Positions 1-9,444 of a stretch of 64,000 nt of DNA are shown one piece after another. The stretch is taken from contig JAJQBK010000051.1 of assembly GCA_021203305.1 (NCBI GenBank), forward strand, positions 22,871 to 86,870. The letters run 5' to 3'. The position numbers and the translations under genes are program-made. The notes beneath the pieces are model-generated. The model saw nothing but the letters and a program-made list of their open reading frames with translations, was not told the origin of the DNA and made no database searches. The stretch is from Lachnospiraceae bacterium. GTDB taxonomy: Bacteria; Bacillota; Clostridia; Lachnospirales; Lachnospiraceae. Numbering within the stretch: the stretch's first letter is position 1; each line of letters opens with the position of its first letter.

Positions 1-12
1 GGCTGATTCTTT

Positions 13-2001
13 CTAATTTACAGAAAACAGCTCCGCCAGATAATTTTCATCCCGCAGATGATTGTACTGCAAAATCCTATAATTCTGAATCATCTCATCC
101 TGTTCGATTTCATCCATATTCCGGAAGGAGATCTCCGGATATTCCTCCATCATAAGCAGCAGATACTTATAATAAGCAGGAAGCTCAAGACCGGCGTAAT
201 CCGCGATCACAGCCCCCAGATAGCTGGCGCTGAAATCACCGTAATCTGTCAGCTCCGTATCGTAGTTGGTCCACACCAGATAAGGGACAATATATTTCAA
301 TTCATTCTCCTCCTCTTCCGTCAGAAACTGACCTTCAAAGAAAACATCATAAATATGATCACTGAACAGCGGCTGATGGTCTCCGAACATGATAATGATG
401 GTCGGCTCCTCCACATTTGAGAAATACTCAATCAGATTTTCAAAGGCATTGTCTGAGATTTTCAGAAGGTTCAGATATGTTTCAAGGGCATTCGTGTCCC
501 CCCAGTCTTCCTCAACTATTTGTCCGAATTCTGTGAGTCTGATATCCAGCGCACTCAGGTCATCGCTGTAATAGCTGCCATGATTCTGAATCGTGACGTT
601 AAACAAAAACCAGGGAGAATCAGAATCTCTGTTTTCATACTGCCAGATAATCTCGTTATAATTGCACTCATCCGACAAAAATGAACGGACATACATATAG
701 TCTGTCTGAAACTCACTTTCATCAATAAAATCCTGAAACGCCAGATATCCATACGCTTCCTCTCTGTTCCAGGAACCGGGACCATTGGGGTGCATAGCCA
801 TCGTCTGATACCCCTGGCTCTCAAAAACCGATGGCAGAGCCAGAATATCGTGATCCAGCTGTCCGGTCTGGTAGGGCACCGCCGTCACAGTCATAAAGGA
901 AACCGTATCCCCGGTCAGCACCTCAAACTCCGTATTCGCCGTCAGTCCTCCCAGAATATCCACGTACAGGTATCCCTTGAGCGTATTTTCCTCAAGGGAG
1001 TCCACAAACGGCATGACGGGCTCTGTCGTGGCAATATTTCCAAGGACGCTTAAATCCGCCCAGGACTCATTCATAATCACAATCACATTCGGAGTAACCG
1101 TATCGTCCGCCCTGTCTGAGCCGGCATAGTTTTCCTCAGCCCACTCCCCGATCTCTATAAGCTTTTCCTCCGAATAGCCTGCCGGAACGCCCGCGTCGAT
1201 ATTTTCCTGAATATCCACGCAGAAGGTCAGCAGATATCCCAGATACAGCTGGCTTGCGTAAGGCGCGTACTGCACCGTATACAGGTCATGCTCCTCGCGG
1301 TAATCCGAGAGGTTCCAGAAGCAGAAAAAGAAAACACAATACAAAATGCTGACCGCCGATACCGCGATGTGATACCATTTTCCTCTCAGGGGAATATCAC
1401 ACCAGAAGCCCAGGACGATAAAAAACAGGAAATAAAGAATCGTATACCAGAGCTCCGCGCTCGGCGTCAGGTCATAACTCTGCACCACCGTGGCGGCAGT
1501 TCCCACCGCCGTAATATCATTCAGGCTCAAAAAGCTGTCTCTGTAAAGAGCAATAAAATAATTGGCAATGCCCATCACCAGAATCAGCGTACCGCCGACA
1601 GAAAGCGCCAGGTTCACCCTTTGAAATACCAGCAGCAGCACCGCAAATACCAGCAGGATAATGAGGATATTGGCAAGCTGCGCCCCTCTTCGGAGATTCA
1701 CCAGATCATGGACCGGCAATTCAATCCGTTCAAACATTCTCCTCGGGACAAGCACCAGATAAGCGATGACGACAGGCAGAGCCAGGCGCCAGTCCTTCGG
1801 TCTTGGACAAATAATGAAAAATCCCACTGCCAGGCATAGCGCGGTAAATACCAGAAACCGTTTGTTAATCTCACCCTCATATAAAAAATGAAAAGAAATC
1901 ACAAACAAAGCCGCAGCTGCCAGCAGGCCAACGGCCAGCCTGACTCTGTGGCTTAAGATTTCTTTCCCAAGCACTTTCACCCTCTGTATTAAAGAATTCA
2001 T
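13..2001 (-). CDS. LTA synthase family phosphoglycerol transferase (sulfatase fold)
   Basis: Membrane enzyme of the LtaS/alkaline-phosphatase superfamily. These enzymes transfer glycerol phosphate from phosphatidylglycerol to a surface polymer outside the membrane. The first ~270 residues hold several hydrophobic segments and the rest is the extracellular catalytic domain. Visible motifs are NVIVIMNESW (about residue 307, metal site), GGLTANTEFEVLTG (about 352, containing the nucleophilic Thr of the family) and FGDHQP (about 541). The ATG at 2001 is chosen over an in-frame upstream one at 2046 because AAGGAAG lies just before it and the longer form would run into the dnaJ terminator. It lies 84 bases behind dnaJ but is separated from it by a hairpin terminator. 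The polymer made cannot be read from the sequence; other members make LTA or modify other glycans. Family sure, substrate not. Confidence 0.9.
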   Translation of the reverse strand: MNSLIQRVKVLGKEILSHRVRLAVGLLAAAALFVISFHFLYEGEINKRFLVFTALCLAVGFFIICPRPKDWRLALPVVIAYLVLVPRRMFERIELPVHDLVNLRRGAQLANILIILLVFAVLLLVFQRVNLALSVGGTLILVMGIANYFIALYRDSFLSLNDITAVGTAATVVQSYDLTPSAELWYTILYFLFFIVLGFWCDIPLRGKWYHIAVSAVSILYCVFFFCFWNLSDYREEHDLYTVQYAPYASQLYLGYLLTFCVDIQENIDAGVPAGYSEEKLIEIGEWAEENYAGSDRADDTVTPNVIVIMNESWADLSVLGNIATTEPVMPFVDSLEENTLKGYLYVDILGGLTANTEFEVLTGDTVSFMTVTAVPYQTGQLDHDILALPSVFESQGYQTMAMHPNGPGSWNREEAYGYLAFQDFIDESEFQTDYMYVRSFLSDECNYNEIIWQYENRDSDSPWFLFNVTIQNHGSYYSDDLSALDIRLTEFGQIVEEDWGDTNALETYLNLLKISDNAFENLIEYFSNVEEPTIIIMFGDHQPLFSDHIYDVFFEGQFLTEEEENELKYIVPYLVWTNYDTELTDYGDFSASYLGAVIADYAGLELPAYYKYLLLMMEEYPEISFRNMDEIEQDEMIQNYRILQYNHLRDENYLAELFSVN

Positions 2002-2042
2002 GCCTTTTTCTTCCTTAGTCTTTTTCTCCCTTAAATGACATG

Positions 2043-2077
2043 ACAAAAAGGACAGCCGACAGAACTGCCCTTTTTGT
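2043..2077 (-). terminator. Intrinsic terminator after dnaJ
   Basis: A 13-bp stem (arms 2043-2055 and 2065-2077) with a 9-base loop. On the minus strand the one non-Watson-Crick position is a G-U pair, and the descending arm ends in a TTTTT run. It begins 8 bases after the dnaJ stop, so the heat-shock operon probably ends here and the downstream LTA synthase depends on readthrough or its own promoter. Confidence 0.75.
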
Positions 2078-2085
2078 TCTTTCTC

Positions 2086-3267
2086 TTAAAGCTTCTTCCA
2101 GAACTTTCCCTTTTTATCCCTGGATGCGTCATCGCTTCCCTCATTACGGGAAGCTGCGTTCAGAGAGTCCCCTGTCAGCTCATCAAACTTCCTCAAAGCT
2201 TCCTTAGCCTCATGGGACAGCTTGTCAGGCGTCTGCACCACCAGCGTCACATAATGGTCGCCCCTGGTATCCTTATTTCTCACCGAGGGAACGCCCTTGC
2301 CCCTCAGCCGGATCTTGGTATCCGTCTGAGTGCCCGGCTTAACCTCATAGATCACCTTGCCGTCCACCGTATCGATCATGATCTCGCCGCCCAGCGCCGC
2401 CACCGCGAAGGAAATCGGCACCGTGGAGAAGATATTCATATCCTGTCTCTGGAAAACCGGGTGGCGTCCCACCACAAATTCCACCAGAATGTCTCCCCTG
2501 GGTCCTCCGTTGATGCCCGGCTCGCCCTCGCCGGTAAGACGCCGGAACTGGCCATTGTCCACACCCGCCGGAATATCCACGTCAAATTTTTTGCGGATGG
2601 ATACATAACCGCTGCCGCCGCAGTCCGGACATTTCTCACGGATGATCTTACCTGTGCCCCTGCAATCCGGACAAGCCTGCACATTCCTGACCGTGCCGAA
2701 CATGGACTGCTGGGTAAATACCACCTGCCCCTTGCCGCCGCACTTGGGACAGGTCTCCGGGCTGGTGCCGGGCTTTGCTCCCGTACCGTGGCACTTCTTA
2801 CACTCTTCCTTCACATTCATTTCAATGGGCTTGGTACAGCCAAAAATCGCCTCATCGAATGTGATTCTCACACTGGTGCGCAGATTGGCCCCCTGCTGAG
2901 GGGCGTTGCCCCTGGCGCTTCTGGATCTTCCTCCGCCAAAAATATCTCCGAAACCAAAGAAATCACTGCCAAATATGTCAGAAAAATCCATGTTGCTGAA
3001 GTCAAAGCCGCCGAAGCCGCCCTCTCCTCCCGTGCCGTCAAAGGCCGCATGGCCAAACTGATCATACTGGCGCCTCTTCTCCGGATCGGAAAGCACAGCG
3101 TAAGCCTCGGACGCCTCCTTGAATTTAGCCTCCGCCTCCTTGTCGCCGGGATGCATATCCGGATGATATTTCTTGGCAAGGGTACGATAGGCCTTCTTCA
3201 GCGCCGCCTCGTCCGCGCTTTTATCCACACCAAGCACTTCATAATAATCTCGTTTTTGTTCTGCCAT
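2086..3267 (-). CDS. dnaJ: Chaperone protein DnaJ
   Basis: Hsp40 co-chaperone of DnaK: it delivers unfolded clients and stimulates DnaK ATP hydrolysis in the cytosol. All type I parts are present in order: J domain with HPD at residues 35-37, a Gly/Phe-rich stretch (about 70-135), four CxxCxGxG-type zinc motifs between about 154 and 220, and the C-terminal substrate-binding domains. Length 393 is normal for the family. The ATG follows GGAGATAATAT. It is the last heat-shock gene, 243 bases behind dnaK, with a small hairpin in the gap and a terminator after the stop. It should be co-controlled with hrcA, grpE and dnaK through the CIRCE element upstream of hrcA, although the long gap allows an extra promoter or an mRNA processing site. 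Confidence 0.98.
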   Translation of the reverse strand: MAEQKRDYYEVLGVDKSADEAALKKAYRTLAKKYHPDMHPGDKEAEAKFKEASEAYAVLSDPEKRRQYDQFGHAAFDGTGGEGGFGGFDFSNMDFSDIFGSDFFGFGDIFGGGRSRSARGNAPQQGANLRTSVRITFDEAIFGCTKPIEMNVKEECKKCHGTGAKPGTSPETCPKCGGKGQVVFTQQSMFGTVRNVQACPDCRGTGKIIREKCPDCGGSGYVSIRKKFDVDIPAGVDNGQFRRLTGEGEPGINGGPRGDILVEFVVGRHPVFQRQDMNIFSTVPISFAVAALGGEIMIDTVDGKVIYEVKPGTQTDTKIRLRGKGVPSVRNKDTRGDHYVTLVVQTPDKLSHEAKEALRKFDELTGDSLNAASRNEGSDDASRDKKGKFWKKL

Positions 3268-3376
3268 ATATTATCTCCATCAACGCAGTTCATACCTGAA
3301 TGTATGTCTGGCATACACAGAATGCTTCACAAATCATCCTCTGCGCAAATTACTGTCTACACACGATACAGCCTAC

Positions 3377-3396
3377 CCCTCTGTTGCGGCAGAGGG
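3377..3396 (-). other. Hairpin in the dnaK-dnaJ gap
   Basis: Perfect 7-bp stem (CCCTCTG at 3377-3383, CAGAGGG at 3390-3396) with a 6-base loop, inside the 243-base gap between dnaK and dnaJ. No T-run follows on the minus strand, so it is not a standard terminator. It may be an mRNA processing or stability element that sets the DnaK:DnaJ ratio. That role is inference. Confidence 0.35.
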
Positions 3397-3510
3397 ATAA
3401 GCTGTTCCTTATTGCTTATATCATTTTGCCTTTTCAGCCCTGCCCTGTGGAAGTCTTCTTCCGGTGACTGTTGTCGGGCTCCGGAATTTTGCTTCCCGCG
3501 GCTTATTATT

Positions 3511-5394
3511 TTACACCTCTCTGTAATCGCCGTCAATAATATCGTCATCCGGATTGCTGCCGCTGTACTGGCCGCCGCCCATGTCCGGACCAGCGCCGCC
3601 CATATTGGGATCCGCGCCTCCCTGAGCGCCCTGCATGCTTTCATACATTTTAGTGAACACGCCCTGAGCCTCGTTCATCAGCTTCTCCCTGGCGGCCTTC
3701 AGCTCATCGATGTCGCTGTCGGACATTTCCTGATTTGCGGTTCTGTCAAGGATAGCCTTCACCTCCGCGATGTCCGCCTCCACTCTGGACTTCTCATCCG
3801 CGGAAATCTTGTCACCCACCTCGTTTAAGGTCTTCTCGGTCTGGAACACGAAGGAGTCGGCATCATTTCTGGCATCAATAGCTTCCTTGCGCTTCTTGTC
3901 CTGGGCCTCATACTCGGCGGCTTCCTTCACCGCTCTGTCAATCTCAGCATCGGACATATTGGAGCCGGCAGTAATTGTAATGTGCTGCTCCTTGCCGGTG
4001 CCCAGATCCTTGGCGGATACATTCACGATGCCGTTGGCGTCAATGTCGAAGGTCACCTCGATCTGCGGTACGCCTCTCATTGCCGGCGGAATGCCGTCCA
4101 GACGGAACTGGCCAAGGGACTTATTGTCTCTGGCGAACTGACGCTCACCCTGTACCACATTGATATCCACAGCGGTCTGATTGTCCGCGGCGGTGGAGAA
4201 TACCTGGCTCTTCCTGGTAGGAATGGTGGTATTTCTCTCAATCAGCCTGGTAGCGATGCCGCCCATGGTCTCGATGGACAGAGACAGCGGAGTCACATCC
4301 AGCAGCAAAATCTCACCCGCGCCCGCGTCGCCGGCCAGCTTGCCGCCCTGAATGGAAGCGCCCAGCGCCACGCACTCATCAGGATTCAGGGACTTGCTGG
4401 GCTCCTTGCCTGTCAGCTGGCGAACCTTATCCTGTACAGCCGGAATACGGGTAGAACCGCCTACCAGCAGCACCTGGCCCAGATCCGCGTTGGTCAGGCC
4501 GGCGTCCTTCATGGCGTTCTTCACCGGGATGGCGGTCTTTTCCACCAGATCGTTTGTCAGCTCGTCAAATTTCGCGCGGGTCAGATTCACGTCAAAGTGA
4601 AGCGGTCCGTCGGAATTCATGCTGATGAAAGGCAGATTAATGTTGGTGGTCGTCGCGCTGGAAAGCTCCTTCTTGGCCTTCTCGGCAGCTTCCTTCAGCC
4701 TCTGCAGCGCCATCTTATCCTTGGAAAGGTCAACGCCGTTGGTCTTCTTAAACTCGGAAACCATCCAGTCGATCAGTCTCTGGTCAAAATCATCGCCGCC
4801 CAGATGCGTGTCGCCATTGGTAGCCAGCACTTCAATGACACCGTCGCCGATCTCGATGATGGACACATCAAAGGTACCGCCGCCCAGGTCATAGACCATG
4901 ATCTTCTGCTCTTTCTCATTATCCAGGCCGTAAGCCAGAGCCGCAGCTGTGGGCTCATTGATAATTCTCTTTACATCCAGGCCCGCGATCTTGCCCGCGT
5001 CCTTAGTGGCCTGACGCTGCGCGTCATTGAAATACGCGGGAACGGTGATCACGGCCTCGGTCACCTTTTCGCCCAGATAGTTCTCCGCGTCCGCCTTCAG
5101 CTTCTGCAGGATCATCGCGGAAATCTGCTGCGGGGAATACTTCTTGCCGTCAATGACGCGGCCCCTGTCAGTACCCATATCTCTCTTAATAGAAGAAATG
5201 GTCTTCTCCGCGTTGGTCACCGCCTGGCGCTTGGCAGGCTCGCCCACCAGACGCTCCCCGGTCTTTGTGAAAGCTACTACGGAGGGCGTGGTTCTGGAGC
5301 CCTCTGTATTCGCGATAACTGTGGGCTGTCCGCCCTCCATCACAGCTACACAGCTGTTGGTTGTTCCTAAGTCAATTCCTATAATCTTTGCCAT
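3511..5394 (-). CDS. dnaK: Chaperone protein DnaK (Hsp70)
   Basis: ATP-driven Hsp70 chaperone of the cytosol working with DnaJ and GrpE. The N-terminal actin-like ATPase begins with [16 protein letters not shown], and the phosphate-binding motif [13 protein letters not shown] and the substrate-binding domain with conserved linker [17 protein letters not shown] are both visible. The C-terminal tail is Gly/Met/Asp-rich, rich in [13 protein letters not shown] repeats, and ends [11 protein letters not shown]. The start is the ATG of MAKIIG at 5394. An in-frame ATG 15 bases earlier is itself part of the GGAGGAG ribosome binding site and is not used. Length 627 is typical of Firmicutes. It lies between grpE and dnaJ in the CIRCE-controlled operon. 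Confidence 0.98.
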   Translation of the reverse strand: MAKIIGIDLGTTNSCVAVMEGGQPTVIANTEGSRTTPSVVAFTKTGERLVGEPAKRQAVTNAEKTISSIKRDMGTDRGRVIDGKKYSPQQISAMILQKLKADAENYLGEKVTEAVITVPAYFNDAQRQATKDAGKIAGLDVKRIINEPTAAALAYGLDNEKEQKIMVYDLGGGTFDVSIIEIGDGVIEVLATNGDTHLGGDDFDQRLIDWMVSEFKKTNGVDLSKDKMALQRLKEAAEKAKKELSSATTTNINLPFISMNSDGPLHFDVNLTRAKFDELTNDLVEKTAIPVKNAMKDAGLTNADLGQVLLVGGSTRIPAVQDKVRQLTGKEPSKSLNPDECVALGASIQGGKLAGDAGAGEILLLDVTPLSLSIETMGGIATRLIERNTTIPTRKSQVFSTAADNQTAVDINVVQGERQFARDNKSLGQFRLDGIPPAMRGVPQIEVTFDIDANGIVNVSAKDLGTGKEQHITITAGSNMSDAEIDRAVKEAAEYEAQDKKRKEAIDARNDADSFVFQTEKTLNEVGDKISADEKSRVEADIAEVKAILDRTANQEMSDSDIDELKAAREKLMNEAQGVFTKMYESMQGAQGGADPNMGGAGPDMGGGQYSGSNPDDDIIDGDYREV

Positions 5395-5457
5395 GGTAAT
5401 CTCCTCCATAATTATTACAAAAAATTAATTGCTCTCTTTGCTTCCTTCGGTGTGCCG

Positions 5458-6249
5458 CTACTCGACGACCGCCACCATGCTGTGCCGTATCACGGTATCT
5501 CTGTAGGTGTAGCCCTTCTGCAGCTCCTGAGCGACGACGCCGGACTCATACTCCTCGCTTTCCACCTGCATCACCGCGTTGTGCCTGGCCGGATCAAATT
5601 CCTGACCCACAGCCTCGATCGCTTTCACACCGATATTATCCAGCTCGGTCAAAAGCTGTTTGTATATCATATTCATTCCTTCCGCGACGGCTCCCTGCCG
5701 CTCCGCCTCGGGAATGCTGGATAATCCTCTCTCAAAATTATCAACCACCGGAAGAATCTTCTCAATCACGCTTCGGGCGCCGGTCTCAAACATCTGCTGC
5801 TTTTCCTTTTCCGTGCGTCTGCGGAAGTTCTCAAACTCCGCCATCTGACGCATGACCCGATCCTCCAGCTCTGCAATGCGCTCCTTGTCTTTATCCTTTT
5901 CCTTATTTTTATCCTTTTTACTGAAAAAAGACTTTTTCTCTTTGGCTGTTCCTGCGGCCGTGTCAGCCTTTTGTGCTCCGCCGTCTTCATCCTGAGATGT
6001 CTTTTCGTCGTCCGCGTCAGCTTCGCCGGCGCCGTCCGTATCAACATTCTCCGTTTCACCGGAGGCCTGCTCATCTCCCGGCTCCTGCACTGCAGCCTCT
6101 TCAGAGGAGCAATCCGCATCGCCCGATGCCTTCGTTTGTGGATTTGCCGCTTCCTTGGCGGCACTGTCCTTTTCTCCGGCCTGTTTTGTCTCTTTCTCAG
6201 CCTGATTGTCTGCTGCTTCCTGGTCTAAATCTTTTTCTGTCTCTTCCAT
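5458..6249 (-). CDS. grpE: Nucleotide exchange factor GrpE with long acidic N-terminus
   Basis: GrpE releases ADP from DnaK and so resets the chaperone cycle; it works as a dimer held by a long helix. The helix begins about residue 124 (ERIAELEDRVMRQMAEFENF) and the beta domain ends near residue 263 with YRDTVIRHSMVAVVE. The odd feature is the first ~105 residues: a low-complexity stretch of Glu, Ala, Asp, Thr and Gln, followed by a Lys-rich patch around 105-123. The usual length is about 180-210, so this tail is unusually long. The ATG follows AGGAGTGAAAT. It sits 105 bases after hrcA and 63 bases before dnaK, in the same operon. Confidence 0.96.
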   Translation of the reverse strand: MEETEKDLDQEAADNQAEKETKQAGEKDSAAKEAANPQTKASGDADCSSEEAAVQEPGDEQASGETENVDTDGAGEADADDEKTSQDEDGGAQKADTAAGTAKEKKSFFSKKDKNKEKDKDKERIAELEDRVMRQMAEFENFRRRTEKEKQQMFETGARSVIEKILPVVDNFERGLSSIPEAERQGAVAEGMNMIYKQLLTELDNIGVKAIEAVGQEFDPARHNAVMQVESEEYESGVVAQELQKGYTYRDTVIRHSMVAVVE

Positions 6250-6354
6250 ATTTCACTCCTGAACCATCCTCTGCGCGTCACAAAATTTCCTGTGTTTCAT
6301 AAGCAGCACGGCAACTCCCGGCTTAACATGAAAATTTACGTGACTCTTCGCAAT

Positions 6355-7377
6355 TTATTCCTTGTACAACTCTTCCAGCTGCTGCTTAATCGTTTTCAGC
6401 GTTCCTACCACCTTCTCATAGTCCATGCGTTTGGGTCCTATAATCCCTATGGTGCCCCGCATTCCCTCTCCCAATTCATATGTCGCGGTGACTACGCTGC
6501 AGTCCTTCATGGGCATCGGCGCTTCCTCGCCGATGTACACCTGGATACCGGTCTCGCTGCTCTCCTCCAGCGTCTGCTCCACGATATCGTTGAGCTGGTG
6601 CTTCTCCTCCAGTGTGGTAATCAGCCGGCTGGCGTTCTGATGGTCGGACAGCTCCGGATATCTGAAGATGTTATTGGCTCCGGAGGTATAAATCTCCAGA
6701 TCCTCATCCGCCTTGATGGCCATTGCCACCTCATCCAGCACTCCCGCAATCAGGTCGCTGTGAATGCCCGCGTTCTGCTTCAGCGCCGTGATCACCCCCA
6801 GATTGATCTCCTCCATGGACATGCCGCTGAGATTGGTATTCAGCAGCATATTCAGCTTCAGCAGTGTCTCATCATCCAGATATTCGTCCACGCCGAACAC
6901 GCTGTTGCGGATCACGTTGCCCTCCGCCACAATCACCGCCAGAATCTGATGCTCATCCACCCGGGAAAGCTGAATGAATTTCAGCTTATTGCGGTGAGTG
7001 GAGGGAGCGGAGATCACGGTCGTGTAATTGGTATTGACCGCCAGAAGCTTCGCCACCTGCTTTAACAGCTCATCGGTCTTTTTCTCCTTGTCCAGAAGGA
7101 GCTCCTTCATCTCATCAATTTCTCTGGTCTTATCCTCCAGCATGGTGTCCACATACAGCCGGTATCCCCTGTCGGAGGGAATGCGCCCGGAAGAGGTGTG
7201 CGGCTGGACAATCAGCCCCATCTCCTCCAGATCCGCCATCTCATTGCGGATGGTGGCGCTGCTGAGATTAAGGTCGGTATATTTGGAGATCGTGCGGCTG
7301 CCTACCGGCTCGCCCGTCTCCAGATAATTGCGGATGATGGCGTGCAAAATTTTCTTTTTTCTCTCATCTAATTCCAC
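6355..7377 (-). CDS. hrcA: Heat-inducible transcription repressor HrcA
   Basis: Repressor of class I heat-shock genes: it binds the CIRCE operator and is kept active by GroEL. The N-terminal winged helix (about 1-90, with LNLSSATIRNEMADLEEMGL) and the GAF-like and dimerisation parts follow the standard layout, and length 340 is normal. The start is GTG at 7377, supported by GGAGG eight bases upstream; no better ATG exists. It is the first gene of hrcA-grpE-dnaK-dnaJ. A perfect CIRCE lies 22 bases before its start and directly downstream of the promoter, so it represses its own operon. No groESL operon is in this window. Confidence 0.97.
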   Translation of the reverse strand: MELDERKKKILHAIIRNYLETGEPVGSRTISKYTDLNLSSATIRNEMADLEEMGLIVQPHTSSGRIPSDRGYRLYVDTMLEDKTREIDEMKELLLDKEKKTDELLKQVAKLLAVNTNYTTVISAPSTHRNKLKFIQLSRVDEHQILAVIVAEGNVIRNSVFGVDEYLDDETLLKLNMLLNTNLSGMSMEEINLGVITALKQNAGIHSDLIAGVLDEVAMAIKADEDLEIYTSGANNIFRYPELSDHQNASRLITTLEEKHQLNDIVEQTLEESSETGIQVYIGEEAPMPMKDCSVVTATYELGEGMRGTIGIIGPKRMDYEKVVGTLKTIKQQLEELYKE

Positions 7378-7398
7378 AGCGCCGCCTCCTTCATGTTA

Positions 7399-7425
7399 TT
7401 AGCACTCGAATTGCCTGAGTGCTAA
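7399..7425 (-). promoter_or_regulatory. CIRCE operator (HrcA binding site)
   Basis: Exact match to the consensus TTAGCACTC-N9-GAGTGCTAA. The arms lie at 7399-7407 and 7417-7425, and the spacer is exactly 9 bases. It sits between the promoter -10 and the hrcA start, the classic place for HrcA repression. Confidence 0.97.
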
Positions 7426-7436
7426 CTTCTGGAACT

Positions 7437-7465
7437 AAGATAGCACTTGTATTCCTTATTGTCAA
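7437..7465 (-). promoter_or_regulatory. Sigma-A promoter of the hrcA operon
   Basis: On the minus strand TTGACA (7460-7465), a 17-base spacer, then TATCTT (7437-7442). The predicted transcript start falls a few bases before the CIRCE element, which supports the pairing. Confidence 0.8.
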
Positions 7466-7510
7466 CATCAAATTTCTGAAAAAACTATGAACAAACGGTG
7501 AGGAAAGGAA

Positions 7511-7560
7511 GAACAGGCATATTCCTCTGCCAGCCTTCCTGGCAGGGAATATGCCTGTTC
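7511..7560 (-). terminator. Strong hairpin after the DUF6077-like gene
   Basis: A long stem: 15-base outer arms (7511-7525 and 7546-7560) and an inner 6-bp stem (7528-7533 and 7539-7544). It lies 14 bases beyond the stop of the minus-strand gene ending at 7575. The T-run afterwards is weak (TTCCTTTCC). It also insulates the hrcA promoter from upstream transcription. Confidence 0.7.
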
Positions 7561-7574
7561 AACAAGAAACGAAT

Positions 7575-8360
7575 TTAAGAATTTACTTTAAATACCAGAT
7601 AATCGCCAATGACCTCATACAGACTGTAATAAAGCTCATCCGCGTAAAACACGCTGTGATATGCATCAGCATTCAAAACAATATAATCCACACCGCATTC
7701 CTCCGCCAGTTCCCCTACAAGGTTCATATCAATCCCCTCCGAATCCGACATCAAAGACCTTATCGAAGAATATTCGCTGCGAGTCGCTGCAACATCAGTC
7801 ATAGAGCCAATATTCACATTAATCATCTTGATCTTTCCGGAATACTGCCTGAAATAATCTATATCCGGATCATTAACCAGAAGCAACGGCTCCTCATTTT
7901 CTGAAAGGATCAGATCACAGACATCCACCACATCCTGCGGCAGACCATACACATTTTCTATCTTATAATCATCGTCATAATAATCTTCATATTCCGCATC
8001 CGATATAAAATAAAATAAAAATAAGGCCGCGATCACTACCAGGACTGTTCCCTTCCCCTTCACAGAATTACAGCCATCACTAATCACCAGCGCGATAATA
8101 AAAGGAATAGGAATCAATGTAACAAATCTGGCAGGCGCATAGCCCATAATCGCTGAAATGATATTCGTATAAATCCAGTAACTGGTGTAAATCAGAAAAA
8201 TTGTATAAACCGGATATACAAATTTGTATCTCATATCCCGGCTTCGCAGCATTACAGGCAAAAGAAAAAGGCTCAGATAAAATGTGCCGCTCCCGGTTGA
8301 GGACAGCATATTCTGCCGTACAATCTCAAATATTCCTTCCAGATTTATCCCTTCAAGCAT
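7575..8360 (-). CDS. C-terminal part of an interrupted DUF6077-like membrane protein
   Basis: This open frame is in exactly the same reading frame as the preceding gene (8373-9440). The two are separated only by a TAG at 8373-8375 and four sense codons. Read together they would give one membrane protein of about 620 residues, the size I expect for DUF6077 proteins. The piece has about five hydrophobic segments and then a soluble tail of ~130 residues that ends EVIGDYLVFKVNS, a common ending in GT-C-like envelope proteins. AGGAG lies 10-12 bases before ATG 8360 and overlaps the TAG, so translation could restart here and both halves could be made. It may equally be a recent pseudogene. Function is unknown. 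Confidence 0.65.
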   Translation of the reverse strand: MLEGINLEGIFEIVRQNMLSSTGSGTFYLSLFLLPVMLRSRDMRYKFVYPVYTIFLIYTSYWIYTNIISAIMGYAPARFVTLIPIPFIIALVISDGCNSVKGKGTVLVVIAALFLFYFISDAEYEDYYDDDYKIENVYGLPQDVVDVCDLILSENEEPLLLVNDPDIDYFRQYSGKIKMINVNIGSMTDVAATRSEYSSIRSLMSDSEGIDMNLVGELAEECGVDYIVLNADAYHSVFYADELYYSLYEVIGDYLVFKVNS

Positions 8361-8372
8361 ATATCTTTTCTC

Positions 8373-9440
8373 CTATAATGTGCAGTTCAAATAAAGCAGA
8401 GCATATCCAATCATGGGAATACACAACAGACAGGGAATCAGTAACCTGGCAATTGACTTCCGGGATCTTACTCTCAAAGCATCCCACAACGCCCACACTC
8501 CGGTAAGTGCAGGTAAAAGGATCAGGGACATTGTCGATGCCAGACAGCTTCCATACAGCATAAATCCCAGCCTCAGATACATTTTACCCGGCTTCTCCTG
8601 ACTCATGACCTCCATCATAAATACCATAAGCAGCGGAATAAGTACACAATATAAGATGCTTTTCCCCCAGCGCATAAAATTAATCGTAAGTCCAATGCCT
8701 TCTAATGGCAGAACATGATTTGTCAGATTAAACAGACAGTATGCGCACAGAAACATACCCGTCAGCCTTACATTTTTTTTACATAATAATCTGCCAAGCA
8801 GATATGCCACTCCATACGCGATGGGAATCATAAACAAATTCACCACAATATGAGTAAAGGTGGAAGGATGAAGTCCCAACAGTCTGCACCACATTGCCCA
8901 GAACATCAAGATCGGGGCTACAGCATCCTTAAAAAATTCACTTTGGAGCTCCCCAAGATACTCCCCTGTTCCAGGATGATACATCAGCATTTCGTCCGTC
9001 TCCACCGCGTCCACCACCGCGCCCACATAGCGAACGTCATCTCCATGCGCTTTATCATAAAAAGCCCCGTAATAGGTATGCAGCAGAATCAGCGCCGCCG
9101 CCACTAAAAGCCAGATGTTTCCTTTGTCCTTCACGGCCTTCTTCAGCTTTTCCGCCTGATGCTTATAATAAGCGCCGCCGCTCTTAAAAATATAAACAAA
9201 GGACGCCACGCTCAGCGCCGCAATGACCACCGCCATATAAATGACCATCACATGCAGCTTCACCTTCATGAAAATCGCCGGTACCGCCACCACCTGAAAG
9301 GCCGCGAACAGCGTCAGAAGCCCCATGATCGTCGCCATCCAGAGAGAATCCTGATATTCCTCCCATTTGTTGACCCATAGCTGGCCGATCAGATTACATA
9401 TAAATAAAATGAGCACCGCGCTCCCGATAATCTGTACCAT
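8373..9440 (-). CDS. N-terminal part of an interrupted DUF6077-like membrane protein
   Basis: Multi-spanning membrane protein of 355 residues with about nine hydrophobic segments. The extracytoplasmic loop after the fourth holds HGDDVRYVGAVVDAVET and PGTGEYLGE, the acidic DD-type signature region seen in DUF6077 and other GT-C-like proteins. The ATG at 9440 is preferred over an upstream one at 9476 inside uppP: it begins 4 bases after the uppP stop with GGGGTAG upstream, indicating translational coupling. The frame ends at TAG (8373-8375) in the middle of a hydrophobic stretch and resumes in the same frame. The next gene is the rest of this protein. Co-transcription with uppP and a deacetylase suggests an envelope glycan role, which is inferred. 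Confidence 0.7.
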   Translation of the reverse strand: MVQIIGSAVLILFICNLIGQLWVNKWEEYQDSLWMATIMGLLTLFAAFQVVAVPAIFMKVKLHVMVIYMAVVIAALSVASFVYIFKSGGAYYKHQAEKLKKAVKDKGNIWLLVAAALILLHTYYGAFYDKAHGDDVRYVGAVVDAVETDEMLMYHPGTGEYLGELQSEFFKDAVAPILMFWAMWCRLLGLHPSTFTHIVVNLFMIPIAYGVAYLLGRLLCKKNVRLTGMFLCAYCLFNLTNHVLPLEGIGLTINFMRWGKSILYCVLIPLLMVFMMEVMSQEKPGKMYLRLGFMLYGSCLASTMSLILLPALTGVWALWDALRVRSRKSIARLLIPCLLCIPMIGYALLYLNCTL

Positions 9441-9444
9441 ATTT

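Noticed and set aside
2074..3828. Long plus-strand open frame opposite dnaJ and the dnaK end
   Set aside because: It is antisense to two well conserved genes, has no SD and His/Ser/Leu-rich content typical of a shadow frame.
3982..5370. 462-codon plus-strand frame opposite dnaK
   Set aside because: Mirror of dnaK codon structure; no family resemblance or ribosome binding site.
7399..7560. Inverted repeats near hrcA as a mobile element end
   Set aside because: They are explained by the CIRCE operator and by the hairpin terminator of the adjacent gene.
8373..8375. TAG as pyrrolysine or programmed readthrough codon
   Set aside because: No sign of a pyrrolysine system in the window; a nonsense change or restart is simpler.
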